NCBI GenBank assembly: GCA_947579605.1
Contig: OX388318.1
Coordinates: forward strand, 12,834,001-12,898,000
Source: Athripsodes cinereus
Taxonomy: Eukaryota; Arthropoda; Insecta; Trichoptera; Leptoceridae
Reading direction: 5' to 3'
Length of the DNA: 64,000 bases
Part shown: positions 1 to 10,020 of the stretch, piece after piece
Layout of the letters: each line of letters starts with the position of its first letter
Position numbering within the stretch: position 1 is the first letter of the stretch
Position numbers and translations under genes: made by a program
Notes under the pieces: model-generated
What the model saw: only the letters and a program-made list of their open reading frames with translations
What the model was told of the DNA's origin: nothing
The model's database searches: none

Positions 1-219
1 TGACAAAAATACAAAATGTTAACTTATTAGATATTCTAATCAGAATTGTGTATTGTGAGGCTACTTAATAATCACCTTTACAAAAAATACCTTTTTCAGG
101 GTAAATGGGGGTAATAGAGGGTATATATAGGGTAGATGGGGGTAATAGTATTCCAATTGCAAAAAATATTTTTTTATCATATTTATATTTTTTTTTTCTG
201 AAATCGTACATTTTTTTTA

Positions 220-393
220 TTAATCTAATATAATATCCTCGTAATCTTCCTCATCGTCAGACTTCTGATCATTAAAAACAATAGGAAACCTCAGCATTTG
301 TAGCAGTGCAATCGTACATAAGATTATGTTCGAGTCTGCGTATTCTGCATTGTTCGCAAAATTTTGCTTATATATGCTGTGGCCACCGGTACC
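220..393 (-). pseudogene. DDE transposase fragment, region around first catalytic Asp to C-terminus (Transib/RAG1-like)
   Basis: A minus-strand open stretch of 57 codons ends at a TAA. It reads GGHSIYKQNF near its start and ends in an acidic tail (SDDEEDYEDI). In Transib/RAG1-like transposases the first catalytic Asp sits in a D-G-x-x-G context just before such a segment. Here the codon expected to carry that Asp is a TAG stop, so the piece is dead. The jump from this region to an acidic C-terminus suggests that the rest of the catalytic core was deleted. It lies downstream of and in the same orientation as the next two fragments. Family assignment rests on motif memory only. Confidence 0.4.
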
Positions 394-440
394 CTAGATC
401 CTTATTATACTACCCCTAGTAGTATAACATCAGCCTGCAC

Positions 441-701
441 TTATACTAAACGTTGTGTGGTATGTGTAAGAAGGCCCAACACCGGCACTACAGCCTCTTT
501 TTTAGTAACCAGAATATTATCGGGATAACACCTCCTCTTAACTTCTCCTATAACATGATATGAGGCATAGATATTTGCCCTTCTTTCTTTTGCTCTATGT
601 CTCATCGTGATATAAAATTCTTTCGTCAAATTAAGATCCACCACGAGACCTAAAGCTTCTTCGGGACTATACCTATGACACGACAGACAATGATGCAACA
701 T
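441..701 (-). pseudogene. DDE transposase fragment, middle region (Transib/RAG1-like)
   Basis: The minus-strand frame of 86 codons contains SPEEALGLVVDLNLTKEFY, then RAKERRANIYASYH and a CYPDN motif, ending in LLTHTTQRLV. This order (an Ala/Leu-rich helix, a Y-containing LTK segment, IYxSYH, CYP, LLxHT) matches a region conserved between RAG1 and related invertebrate transposases, before the first catalytic Asp. The frame breaks at both ends. The flanking fragments on the same strand belong to the same protein. An alternative is a related but unnamed DDE superfamily. Confidence 0.45.
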
Positions 702-785
702 GCATCACTTTAATTTTTTTTTCAGATTTTTGTGTAGATTGAATGGCCAGTTTCACAACTTGAGCTGTAGTTCTCTTGCATGATT

Positions 786-1109
786 TCACCAATCTTGATT
801 CAACAACCAAGCACGTTTTTCCGGATTAATACCCGTTACTATTGGATTAACCACTTTTTGCTTACTGCGTATGGAACTCTCGTTGAATAATTTTCGCGGC
901 CTCCCTCGACTCAGCCGCTCCGGATGTTTTGTTGGACGTGCTGATGATGAATGTTGTGATGGCTTTTTCTCTGGGAGATTCAGATCAGTATCAAGCCATT
1001 TCATATGCTTGTCGGTAAAAAGTTGGAACGTGTGATTACAATTACGCCATTTCCCAAAAAAAACTTCGCTACAAACACTTTGATAACAATTTTTAATCGT
1101 TCTGCACAA
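786..1109 (-). pseudogene. DDE transposase fragment, N-terminal DNA-binding region (Transib/RAG1-like)
   Basis: The minus-strand frame of 107 codons reads KWLDTDLNLPEKKP, a Ser-rich linker, then GRPRKLFNESSIRSKQK. The GRPRK-x-F-x(4)-R-S-K segment resembles the GRPR nonamer-binding motif of RAG1 and its transposon relatives. After it the frame drifts into a stop, and similarity resumes in another frame near 790-700 and then in the 441-701 piece. Together the three fragments (1109 to 220) outline a 5'-to-3' relic of one transposase gene. I could not identify clear terminal inverted repeats; G-rich tracts lie at about 98-145 and 1295-1320. Confidence 0.42.
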
Positions 1110-1377
1110 TCTCTAGAAAGTTAACTCATACCAAATTTATTCAATATATATTTAAACAATCGTTTATTGCACTTTAATGACGAAAATTTATAAAACAATT
1201 CATTTTTAAACACTACAAATAAGATTATTCTCTTTACTTTAACTTCCTGTAGAGAAGCATCACCCCCACTACATGTAAAGATTACATACGATTTAACGAG
1301 CAGGGGGAAACGGGGGGACCTGAATTTTACTTTTTTACATAAATTACAAAGTGTTTTAACACACTATAAAAAAAATA

Positions 1378-1707
1378 TTGCGGTACTCTTTGGAACTTTT
1401 TTTAAAAGTAAAAATATTTTTTCATTTTTTTAAGGACAAAAATAGCATTTTAGAAAACATATTTTATTTAGACTACATACAACTGTTATGCCAAAATAAA
1501 AATTACATATTAAAGTACATACTTGTCGCTTTAATATCCATGTTAAAATTTAATAAAAAACAAATGTGGGGAAACCGCACGAACACAATTACTCCGTCAA
1601 TTATTGGAGCTCAAATAACAGACATCGACCGTGTGGACGTTACCTCAACTTTGAACGCATTCATAGACAATCCTGTTAGATCGGCAACAAAAATTCTTAT
1701 GAAGTAG
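1378..1707 (+). other. unassigned 109-codon ORF
   Basis: I do not recognise this frame. The first half is hydrophobic, low-complexity and Lys/Phe-rich and opens with a non-ATG codon (TTG). The second half, from an internal Met at about 1565, is less AT-rich and reads like a normal protein segment (TPSIIGAQITDIDRVDVTS). It may be a stray exon, a piece of a transposon protein or chance. No partner ORF is visible nearby. Confidence 0.15.
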
Positions 1708-2544
1708 GATGAAATGTTTAATCAAGAATTGTTTTAAAAGATTTCTGATTGGTTTGAAGAAAATATTTTTTATGATTTTTGTCGTCCTAATTTAGCTTTT
1801 TGGCCTTGTGTGCGCCGCGTAAAAAATAATATTATTACGTTTATGTTTATTTTAATTGTAGATAATAATATTTATTTGAAATGTTTACCTACATAATAAT
1901 ATTTATTATAAATGTTTATATAATAATATTTATAAATAAATCGCTAATAAATCCATAAATGAAGTGCCCTCACAAAGAAATGAACTGAAAAGTAACGTTA
2001 TATGATATACACCTTTCCCTCTTATGATACAATAATATGATGAAAAGTTGGTATTTAGAATAATGTAAAATGAATACCTACCTAGTTATAATTATTGAAA
2101 TTATTATGGAACGGAAATAATAAATCACTTTGAAACCTCTGGATTTTGAAGTCAACTTCGGAAGTAAAATAATATATCTCTATTGATAAAACACAACTGA
2201 GTGCTATTTCGCATAGTCATTCCACAGCACAGTTCGCGAGAGCGAGACGTAAATAGTATTCACTATCTAACGACAACAGCCGAGTACGAGCAGTCGAAGA
2301 CACGTGAGATACAGTATTAATACATCGCGCATTTGATTGTATTAGTAAGATATTTTGTTTGTGTTTGTAATTTTATTTCCATTCTCCAAAAAATGTCTTT
2401 GAAATAGTCAATAAGTTCCAATTATTGTCAATATAATTTTTTAGTTCGATGCGTAAATATATGACTGAGGATTACCTAGAATCTTGACCTTCTATTTATT
2501 GTACTTATTGAAATATTAATTATAAACAGAAGCATGTGTACTGG
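1708..2544. other. unassigned stretch with a GC-richer island
   Basis: Mostly AT-rich with TAATAATATTTAT runs. At about 2205-2340 there is a GC-richer island (CACAGTTCGCGAGAGCGAG and following) that resembles a promoter or 5' leader of a retroelement, but no ORF follows it. Confidence 0.2.
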
Positions 2545-2722
2545 CTACACATTTTAGTACGGCGAAAGTTAAACTCGTTGAACTCAAAAGGGCAAATACC
2601 TCTAAATTTGCAGAAAGAAGAAACAAAGTCGCAGCGTCATCTGCCTGGAATAGATTGCCTTCAGACAAAATTGAAAATGGTACCATTCAGGAGAAATCAC
2701 AGCGCCCTTGAAATGGCCATGG
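2545..2722 (+). pseudogene. possible LINE C-terminal remnant
   Basis: In the frame starting near 2545 the translation contains AASSAWNRLPSDKIENGT and then a stop. A W-N-x-L-P motif close to the protein end is typical of CR1/Jockey-group reverse transcriptases and recurs at 34.3 kb. The match is short and the assignment weak. Confidence 0.25.
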
Positions 2723-2892
2723 ATCATTAAACGGCGTCATGTATAATTTGTTCAATCATCATTATTATGTGTGTATATCTCAAACATGGAGTACTCTAAT
2801 GGAAACGTTGTATTTTTATTCAACAAATTGGCACAAAAAGCTTGCGTACGCGCATATCAATTAATGGCAGAATTTTGTTTCAAACAATAAAA

Positions 2893-3051
2893 AGGTATTT
2901 TGTAAAAGTATTTTGTGTAAAATACAAAATACTCAAAAAAAGTATTTCAAATAAAATACAAAATACTTTTTACAAAAAAGTATTTGAAATACGAAATACA
3001 AATACGTATTTTGTATTTTTATTTTAAATACTTTTATTTCAAATACGTCAC
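2893..3051. repeat. palindromic AAGTATTTTGTATTT-type repeat
   Basis: Alternating direct and inverted copies of a unit like GTATTTTGTATTT / AAATACAAAATAC fill this stretch and can fold into long hairpins. This is a common pattern in insect MITE debris. RTE-A1 is inserted at its right edge, and one copy of that TSD lies inside the repeat (3043-3051). Confidence 0.55.
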
Positions 3052-4020
3052 GTAATTAAAAGCGGAGAGAGCTGCGCAGAAGCGAGGGTAGAACAAGGTG
3101 TGAGACAGGGATGCTCAATGTCGCCAGCACTCTTTAACTGCTATATACAGCGAGCTATTGATGAACTCAGAGAAGAAATGAAGAACTGGACAGGAGTAAA
3201 AATAAATGGGAAAAAAGTCGACATGATTAGATATGCAGACGACATAGCACTGCTCGCAGACTCCGAGATGGAGCTGAACGAAGCCTTAGGGAAAATGGAA
3301 AGTATACTGTTGTCAAAGTACAACATGAAAATAAATAAAGATAAAACAAAATGTATGGTCGTTGGAAGGGAGGAAGCGACTGCGAACATTGCCATAAATG
3401 GAGTGAGCATCAAACAAGTAAGAGAATTCGTGTACTTGGGCAGCAGAATAAACCAGGACGGACGCTCCAAATCAGAAATTGTGAGCAGAATAAACCAGGC
3501 ACGAATTGCCTTTAACAAAAAATCCAAAATATTAGAATCCCCTAATATTGATCTAAGCGTGAGGAAGAATCTCACTAAAGCCTTTGTGTGGAGCATTTTG
3601 TTATATGGGTGCGAGACGTGGACCATCAGCAAGAGGGAAAGCGGACGGTTAGCGGCATTTGAAATGTGGTGCTATAGACGCATGCTGAAGATTCATTGGT
3701 CGGAACACGTCGAAAACGAAGAAGTGTTAACCAGGGTTGGCGAAAAAAGGCAACTCCTCAAAAGAATCTGCCAACAACGAGCTAATTGGATTGGCCACAA
3801 CATCAGGCACCCAGGACTGCTCATCGCAATCGCAGAGGGCAGGACCGAAGGCACAAATGGCAGAGGTCGACCGAGAGACGCCTATATGGACCAACTGAAG
3901 AGGGACATGAGCTGTGGCTCATATATGGAGTTGAAGAGACTAGCTGAGAATAGGGAGGAGTGGAGAAATAAGTCAAAACTCGTTGCAGACCAATCCAATG
4001 GATTGTAACTCATTATATAT
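3052..4020 (+). mobile_element. RTE-A1, 5'-truncated RTE-clade non-LTR retrotransposon
   Basis: Insertion of 969 bp flanked by ATACGTCAC at 3043-3051 and 4021-4029 (9-bp TSD). It starts inside the RT domain and ends with GTAACTCATTATATATAT, the same tail seen in the copies at 4441 and 25768. The coding content and short 3' end right after the stop codon fit the RTE (BovB-like) clade. Confidence 0.85.
3061..4008 (+). pseudogene. RTE-A reverse transcriptase, C-terminal part, open but truncated
   Basis: The frame is open from the 5' truncation point to the stop at 4006-4008 (about 315 codons). It contains the RT motif VRQGCSMSPALFN, the catalytic YADD (DMIRYADDIALLADSE), FVYLGSRINQDG, the RTE-typical LLYGCETWTISKRE and EMWCYRRMLKIHW, then NWIGH and GRGRPRDAYMDQ. 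A complete RTE protein would also carry an APE-type endonuclease and the fingers part of RT, both missing here. The first Met is inside the domain, so there is no real start. No stop or frameshift lies within the fragment, consistent with a young insertion. Confidence 0.85.
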
Positions 4021-4165
4021 ATACGTCACATCTCTGATTATAATGGAACATTGCTTTCGCCATGGGGCGCTAGTTGGACCGACTGTTCTTCAGAATCTTC
4101 GTATCTAGAGAAGATGCACTTCTTATACCCGAATGATATCAGCTTCATCGTCACAATAGATAAGT

Positions 4166-4680
4166 TTTTTTTTTTTTATTTATTTATAATTTTTTTAAAA
4201 CACATTTACATAGTTAACAAATACATATAAATAAAACATTATTTTTCAATTTCAAAAAGAGAAAATCTCGTGTTTTGAAGTGAGCTACATTGTTACAATA
4301 TTACAAAACAATACAAAAGTAAATTAAAAGAAAGCAATATCAGAATAAATCCTGAAACTTCCCATAAACTTGAAAAGAAAAAAAAGAAAAACACATCGTA
4401 CAAAAATAAACATGTTAATATAAATTAAATAACAATAAGGGCAGGACCGAAGGCACAAATGGCAGAGGTCGACCGAGAGACGCCTATATGGACCAACTGA
4501 AGAGGGACATGAGCTGTGGCTCATATATGGAGTTGAAGAGACTAGCTGAGAATAGGGAGGAGTGGAGAAATAAGTCAAAACTCGTTGCAGACCAATCCAA
4601 TGGACTGTAACTCATTATATATATAACAATAAGGTACAATATTTTCAATCAATAATCTATACCCAAAGAAAAGAAAAATC
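4166..4680 (-). repeat. A-rich LINE 3' UTR-like tail (interrupted by RTE-A2)
   Basis: On the plus strand it begins with a T/TTTA-rich run (TTTATTTATTTATAATTT) and continues as AT-rich sequence with ATACATATAAATAAAAC. The pattern matches the 3' UTR of minus-strand LINE K at 8.46 kb and similar tails in this window, so it reads as a 5'-truncated minus-strand LINE end. RTE-A2 sits inside it. Confidence 0.4.
4441..4623 (+). mobile_element. RTE-A2, 183-bp 5'-truncated insertion
   Basis: Flanked by the 11-bp TSD TAACAATAAGG at 4430-4440 and 4624-4634. The insert is essentially the same as the last ~180 bp of RTE-A1, including the TATATATA tail; I see one clear difference just before the stop codon (GGACTG against GGATTG). 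Two such similar copies about 420 bp apart imply recent activity. Confidence 0.9.
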
Positions 4681-4976
4681 TACTTCATTAACTTTTTTAA
4701 AGCTATGCTTTATTATGCGTAGATTATTATATCATTGTACTAAGATTATTTAAAATCTGATGTGTAGGTATATTTGAGGTGATATGTGTGTAGTTTTCTT
4801 AAATTATTTTAATTTTTATATGAAACTTATTGACCCAGCGAACTTTGTACCGCCTAACAATCAATGAGAGACTTATACTATTTTTAATCTCTTTTCAAAC
4901 TCCCGAGGTTCCTAAACATTTATTCTCATAGACTTTACTTACTTACTTACCTACTTACATACTTTCAATAATTTGC

Positions 4977-5189
4977 TGGTTCCGGTGGACCCCCTGTATT
5001 TCTACCCTCCTTAAACGTCGCTAAATTTTCGATTTTTTTTTTACCGAATATCCGATACTTTAACTATGGATTCGTGAACCCCCACTTACGACTCGTGCAC
5101 CCCCATTTTTTAGTCACGCCATCGTAGACCCCCGTTGAGCCTCTCGTGGATCTCTGGGGATCCACCTGGACCATTTTGGGAATCACTGG
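4977..5189 (-). mobile_element. hAT-like MITE
   Basis: The right end read on the minus strand is CAGTGATTCCCAAAATGG, the typical CAGTGgTTCCCAA terminus of hAT elements. The left end (GGTTCCGGTGGACCCC) is a more decayed counterpart. Internal blocks of GTGGACCCCC and GTGCACCCCC support it. No clear 8-bp TSD was found and there is no coding capacity. Confidence 0.5.
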
Positions 5190-5489
5190 TAGGTATAATG
5201 TAAAAAAATAAAATTAATTTATGTTGAACAATATTATATTTTACTCGGATTTACTTATAAATTATCTGCTGTACGTTATATAGTACGTAGTACTAATTTA
5301 TTTTTTTAGGTTGATACCTACTCATTCAATTAATAAAAATTCTTTCCATGATATTTTCAAAATTGAAATTTCAGAACCACAGATGTTAAATTGTATGGAT
5401 AATGATTCTTATTTAAAAAAGTGTACAACAATTATTCTATAAATAGGCAAATCTATGAAAAAACTTCATCGTTGATTGTGCATAATTAT
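5190..5489. other. unassigned AT-rich DNA
   Basis: Nothing recognised between the hAT-like MITE and the repeat at 5490. Confidence 0.3.
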
Positions 5490-5735
5490 CCATAATAGTT
5501 TGTGTGACAGCGGAACTGTCATACAAACGGCATTTTCATACAAAAATACTATTCAGATATCCGACTAATCCGTTGGATTTTCCAAAAAAAATATTTTATA
5601 TAAACAGTCTCCTGATAATTTCAAACACAACAAAAAAACGATTAGCCAAGTTGGTTCGACTGTTCTCAAGTTATGGAGTGACATACATGGTCAATCCATT
5701 TTTATTTATAAGATACCTAAATCTGTAGTTCTCTC
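5490..5735 (+). repeat. dispersed insect repeat with 'gttcgactgttctcaagttatgg' type core
   Basis: Contains a phrase of the form cca-agt-tggttc-gact-gttctcaagttatgg-agtgacatacatgg. Similar phrases are widespread in insect repeats, and the element at 62988-63352 carries an analogous one. The class is unknown. The overlapping 74-codon ORF is not convincing as a gene. Confidence 0.3.
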
Positions 5736-6239
5736 TCTCTTTTTTCTTTTGTTGGCTTTCACCCTTGGGGGTGTTCCTAGCCAGAAACTGCAAGTAAAAA
5801 TTATTAGATCAGGAAAAAATCAGGAAAAAATACAAAAAATCAACATTCAAAGTTTCATCAAATGGGCCTTGAGGAACAGGACAAGGAGTTTGAAAATGTT
5901 TTTGTCTCTAGAACTCAAGAGCAAGGAAAAATCTGTAGTTAAATTTACTTCCATACATCGCATGCAAGTATTGAAATAATAGTATAATAATATTATTGTA
6001 CTTAGAATTTTGTTGCTGTTTTTTCATCATATCTAATAATGTCTTGTATTTGTGTGAATTTTTTTAATAATAAAATACAAAATATGTATCACCTATATCA
6101 ATAAACATAGTGGTAGGTCGACACAAAACATTAATATAAGATACTAATTACATTTTGTAAAAGTAGGCAAAAAGAAAGGTAACTACTTATTTTTTGCGTG
6201 TAATTACAATTTTGCTATATGAAAATACTTTTTGGAATC
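5736..6239. other. unassigned; holds an unrecognised 76-codon ORF
   Basis: A Lys-rich plus-strand ORF lies at 5749-5979 but has no domain I recognise. The rest is AT-rich with no clear element. Confidence 0.25.
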
Positions 6240-6310
6240 ATATTCCTGCACTTTACAGAACAATCGAAAACTTACAGAAAAGAGTGGGCGATCAATTTTT
6301 TGCCGGAAAA
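6240..6310 (-). repeat. SINE S, partial 5' half
   Basis: CTTTACAGAACAATCGAAAA ... AGAGTGGGCGATC matches, on the minus strand, the 5' half of the S repeat (compare 59480-59560). Confidence 0.5.
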
Positions 6311-6430
6311 TTTTAACGACGTAATGTACTAAATTGGGTCATTATTTCTTAAGATGGCAATACCTTATACAAAATCTAAGCTGGCAACGCTGTTTACACC
6401 CCATTATTATAATATCTATGATAATATTAT

Positions 6431-6583
6431 GGATAGCCTAGTATTCACAGCAATTTTGAAATTTTCGACGCCGGGACCCTCTACAGACGGGCGCCCGAAG
6501 CTTTTTCGTTTGTAACGGTGGTGCATTATTCGTTTTTATTATTTTTTTCATTATTCATGATTTGTTCATTGCCTTATACATTT
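6431..6583 (-). repeat. repeat R, copy 1 (inverted relative to copy 2)
   Basis: A ~150-bp block with the core GACGCCGGGACCCTCTACAG and AAGCTTTTTCGTTTGTAACG. Its reverse complement recurs at 13443-13588 with moderate divergence and small indels. The block is noticeably GC-richer than its surroundings. Class unknown. Confidence 0.65.
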
Positions 6584-6631
6584 CGAGAGATAACGCAAAT
6601 TTATAAAGAAGGAAAAATAAAATACGAATTT

Positions 6632-7921
6632 CTATCTATCTATCTATCTATTCCCTCACGCCGTATCCCAAGTGGGGTAGGCAGAGAGAACGGAACGCCA
6701 ATTAGATCTGTCCTTACATACTTATTTCGCTTCCTCCACAGTCATACAATTTCTCATGCACGCACGTCGATTTCTTTTACTCAAAACACGACCGTCCTTT
6801 AGAATTTGATCTACATGTTTAAGCCATGTAGTTATCGGACGCCCGCGCTTCCTCACACCCCTCCTTTCAGCCAAGTATATCCTCTTTGTCATTCTTTCCT
6901 CTTCCATTCGTTCCACATGACCAACCATCTCAATTTATTTACACGTATTCTATCCACAACACTCCTCTTGTATCCACTCATTCTTCTAATATCCTCATTC
7001 CTCACTCTATCACGCAACGTTTTACCAACCATCCTCCTCAGCGATCTCATCTCCACAGCATTTATTCCACTTTCGTCCTTCTTCAACCATGTCCACGTTT
7101 CACTATTATACATAAGTGTCGGTACCAGGATGGTATTGTGCACTAGCAATTTTGCCACGTTCGACACATTGTCATTGCTGACAATGGGTCGAAGTGCACC
7201 GTTAATCCTAGCACCGGCTACTTTTCTTCTTTCGATATCATTGTCACATTATTTCCATCCCTCGCAAACAAACTTCCTAAATATACATACTCGTCCACTT
7301 GCTTCAAACATTCATTTTCAACCTTTATTTCGCACATTGTTCTATCAATCTCTCTTTCAAAAACCAGCGCTTTCGTCTTTGTCACATTCATTTTCGTTCC
7401 ATTCATACTACAACTATCATATACAACTGACACAATCTTTTGTAAATCACATTCACTCTCAGCCATTAAAACCAAATCATAAGCATAGACATCAACGCAT
7501 TCGCACGGTTTCCATTCAGTTCAACGCCAACATCCATCTCTTTCAAAGGACGCATACAGTAGTCGAAGAATAGGTTGAACAGCCACGGAGACATGACGCA
7601 ACCTTGCTTCACTCCTTTGGTGAGGGTAAACCACTCCGAGAGGGTATTGTTTACCCTCACACAAGCGGAGCTCCCCACGTAGAGCGAAGAAATTACGTGG
7701 ATCAACTGGCTGCTCACCCCATACTCCGACAACACGCGCCACAATCTTTCCCGGTCCACACAATCATATGCTTTCTCCAAATCCACGAACGCGCAGAAAA
7801 GCTTCTGGTGTTTACCCAGAAACTTCTCAACGACCATTCGTAGGGAGAAGATCTGATCGGTGCACCCTCTACCATTCAAAAAAGCTCCTTGTGCATCCCA
7901 TATCTTACATTCAGTTGACTT
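6632..7921 (-). mobile_element. RTE-B1, 5'-truncated RTE-type retrotransposon
   Basis: A 1290-bp minus-strand insertion with the 12-bp TSD AAATACGAATTT at 6620-6631 and 7922-7933. The 3' tail (plus strand CTATCTATCTATC) is a TAGA tetramer array placed 3-4 nt after the stop codon. Related RTE-B copies end instead in TATAG pentamers. Confidence 0.88.
6656..7921 (-). pseudogene. RTE-B reverse transcriptase, frameshifted
   Basis: Four minus-strand frames cover RT in order: 7466-7921 (GRGCTDQIFSLRMV, AFVDLEKAYDCVDRERLW, GVKQGCVMSPWLFN), 7218-7475 (catalytic region and EYVYLGSLFARDG), 6889-7167 (ILVPTLMYNSETWTW, EMRSLRRMVGKTL) and 6656-6928 (RGVRKRGRPITTW, RRACMRNCMTVEEAK). Shifts lie near 7475, 7200 and 6920, and a stop follows EEAK. 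At the first shift the expected Y-A-D-D motif appears as Y-A-Y-D, so the active site is also damaged. The endonuclease is missing through 5' truncation. This copy is older than RTE-B5. Confidence 0.85.
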
Positions 7922-7966
7922 AAATACGAATTTGCTTGTAATAATGTGCAGTAAATAATAAATATT

Positions 7967-8008
7967 TGGTCTCCCACTATTTTCTACAAGTTATCGAGTG
8001 TCATGGAA
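7967..8008 (+). repeat. SINE S fragment
   Basis: GGTCTCCCACTATTTTCTAC ... TATCGAGTGTC matches the start of S. Confidence 0.5.
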
Positions 8009-8077
8009 TAGGCAAATGGTATCAAAACTTCACATATATACCTACATCAATTTGCACCTATTCTGAATGTACTATTC

Positions 8078-8275
8078 CACACCATCACAGTATATCCCAC
8101 AAGTGGGTAGCCAGTATAACAGCTGCATGTAATAAACATGCAAGCCATCCTTTCTGTGCCAACAAAAATTAAGATACTTGGAGTTTAAAATTTCATGTGT
8201 CTTTATTTTTTCGAACACCTGAAAACTTACGGAAGAGTTGGAGACCACTTCTTTGCCAAGTGCTCCAAGGAAAAA
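8078..8275 (-). repeat. SINE S, near-complete copy
   Basis: The plus strand reads ACCATCACAGTATATCCCAC, then GTAATAAACATGCAAG, TTTTTCGAACACCTG and GAAAACTTACGG, all landmarks of S in reverse order. The start of this block is the S tail. Confidence 0.7.
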
Positions 8276-8284
8276 CGAAAGAAT

Positions 8285-8350
8285 CCTGAATATCTTATTT
8301 TTTATTGGCACGAAACGGATAATCTGCATGCTTATTACTTGTTCGACAAG
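8285..8350 (+). repeat. SINE S fragment
   Basis: TCCTGAATATCTTATTTTTT, ATTGGCACGAA and GCATGCTTATTAC are the middle landmarks of S, here on the plus strand directly after a minus-strand copy. Confidence 0.5.
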
Positions 8351-8455
8351 CTGTAGGGGTATAGCAGTCAGCAGATAGCAGTAATGTTAAGTTTATAATT
8401 TATTATCCTGTCCCTCAGTAATATTTTACTTTACTTTCCTCTAAATTTAAAAGCC

Positions 8456-9163
8456 TTATTTATTTATTTTTTTATTTATTTAACTTCTTTACACGGCAAA
8501 GCCTTTTACATGTAGAACAATAAAATAATAATAACAATTAAAACAATTTGACAGACGAAGACATTATACAGTTACAGTTTCATGCAAATAAATTATTGAA
8601 AAAAAAGATATATATATATATATATATAATCTAAAACTAACTTCACATGCAGGTACAAAAGATTAATTGAATTTAAAATGATTTAAAACAAACAAAAAAT
8701 ATATATATATACAACAAATGAGTGTGATTTATCAATAAAAAATAAAATATGTATACCTAGGACTAAAAATAAATTGTCAAAAGAAAATATTGTCAATTAT
8801 AGTTTTAGAATCAAGAAATAAAATAGTCAATTTCGAAAAAAGTATGGTCAAAATAGAAACACAAAACCTTGAATTGAATTAAACTGAAATTATACTAAAT
8901 AATTTGGAAAAGAAAAAAAAACAAAAATGTGATCGATAAATTTTGAAGAGACGAATAAAAAAACAAATTTCAATATCTACTACTACTACTACTAGTATCA
9001 ATATTTGAATTATTTAAAATTAAGGATATTTATATGTAAGTAAAAACAAATTCTGGAATATTTCAAGGTCAACAAAATATATGCAATCAAACAATAATGA
9101 TGTAAATAAATTTTATAAATACGAGTACATACAATGATTAAAAAACAACCACATAGCATCATA
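8456..9163 (-). repeat. LINE K 3' UTR
   Basis: A long non-coding, A-rich (minus strand) tail follows the ORF2 stop at 9164. It holds TA dinucleotide runs (8611-8630, 8699-8710) and a CTACTACTACTACTAG run near 8978. Its distal end (plus strand TTTATTTATTTTTTTATTTA, then ACACGGCAAAGCCTTTTACA) resembles other tails at 18283, 18500 and 42196. Confidence 0.6.
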
Positions 9164-10020
9164 CTAATGATTCGCGACTTGCCCATTGTCAGTTAACATT
9201 TGAAAATAGTAATTTATTATGTCAGCTTTATATTTTTGGAAACCGTCAGCAACAATGTCAGTAAAGTCCCCCACCAGATTAGCCAGTCTATGAACGCGAA
9301 CCATGGGTGAGTGCAACATATAATTGCTTTTTGCGTTGTGCTCTTGAAATAATAATGACTGTCTGGTAAATCTGGTAGGAACATGAAACTGAATGAGCTC
9401 TAGAAGGTCAGGAGAATCAATTGCACCATTTATCATTTTGTGTAAGAAGCATAGATCAAACATTTTTCTGCGATTCTGTAAACTTAATAGCCTAAGCTCT
9501 CCCATCAAAGCGGCATAGTCTATATCTACCGCCGGAATTCCCATTTTGTAATTGATCAGCCTTAGAAATTTCTTCTGCACTCTTTCGATATTGTTGATAT
9601 GTATTGCATAATGTGGAGACCATATTACAGAGTTATACTCCACGAGTGGTCTTACCAATGATACAAACAATAATCTATAGGATTGTATCAATCGCATATC
9701 AACTGCCAATCTAAAAACAAAACCTAACACTCGCATTGCTTTACTGACAGTCTCCTCAATATGTAAATTAAAAGTTAGGTTCTCAGAGAAGGTAACACCG
9801 TGGTCCCGTAGGTTTGACACAGCTTCGAGTATCACATCATCAATGGAATATTCAAATTTGAGATGTGACTTAGCCCTATGAAATCGGACGACCTGACATT
9901 TCGACGCATTAAGACTGAGACCGTTTGTTTCACACCAATGGTTCAAATTTACTAAGTTTGATTGCAAAACATTACAGTCTTCAAGGCAATTAATAGTCTT
10001 GAATATTTTCAAGCCGCAAA
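9164..10020 (-). pseudogene. LINE K ORF2, C-terminal part of reverse transcriptase
   Basis: An open frame of 282 codons after the broken active site. It shows the thumb and C-terminal pattern of CR1/Jockey RTs: LNHWCETNGLSLNASKCQVV, LRDHGVTF, LVRPLVEYNSVIWSPHY and VQKKFLRLINYKMG, then RRKMFDLCFLHKMINGAIDS. It joins the upstream RT part across 10010-10020, where the FADD catalytic box should lie. There the sequence reads F-A and then shifts frame, as if 4 nt covering the two Asp codons were lost. The polymerase would therefore be inactive. Confidence 0.85.

Noticed and set aside
3141..3632. 163-codon minus-strand ORF
   Set aside because: Antisense shadow of the RTE-A1 reverse transcriptase.
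6806..7573. 255-codon plus-strand ORF, Ser/Leu/His-rich
   Set aside because: It is the antisense shadow of the RTE-B1 reverse transcriptase, which explains the minus-strand motifs.
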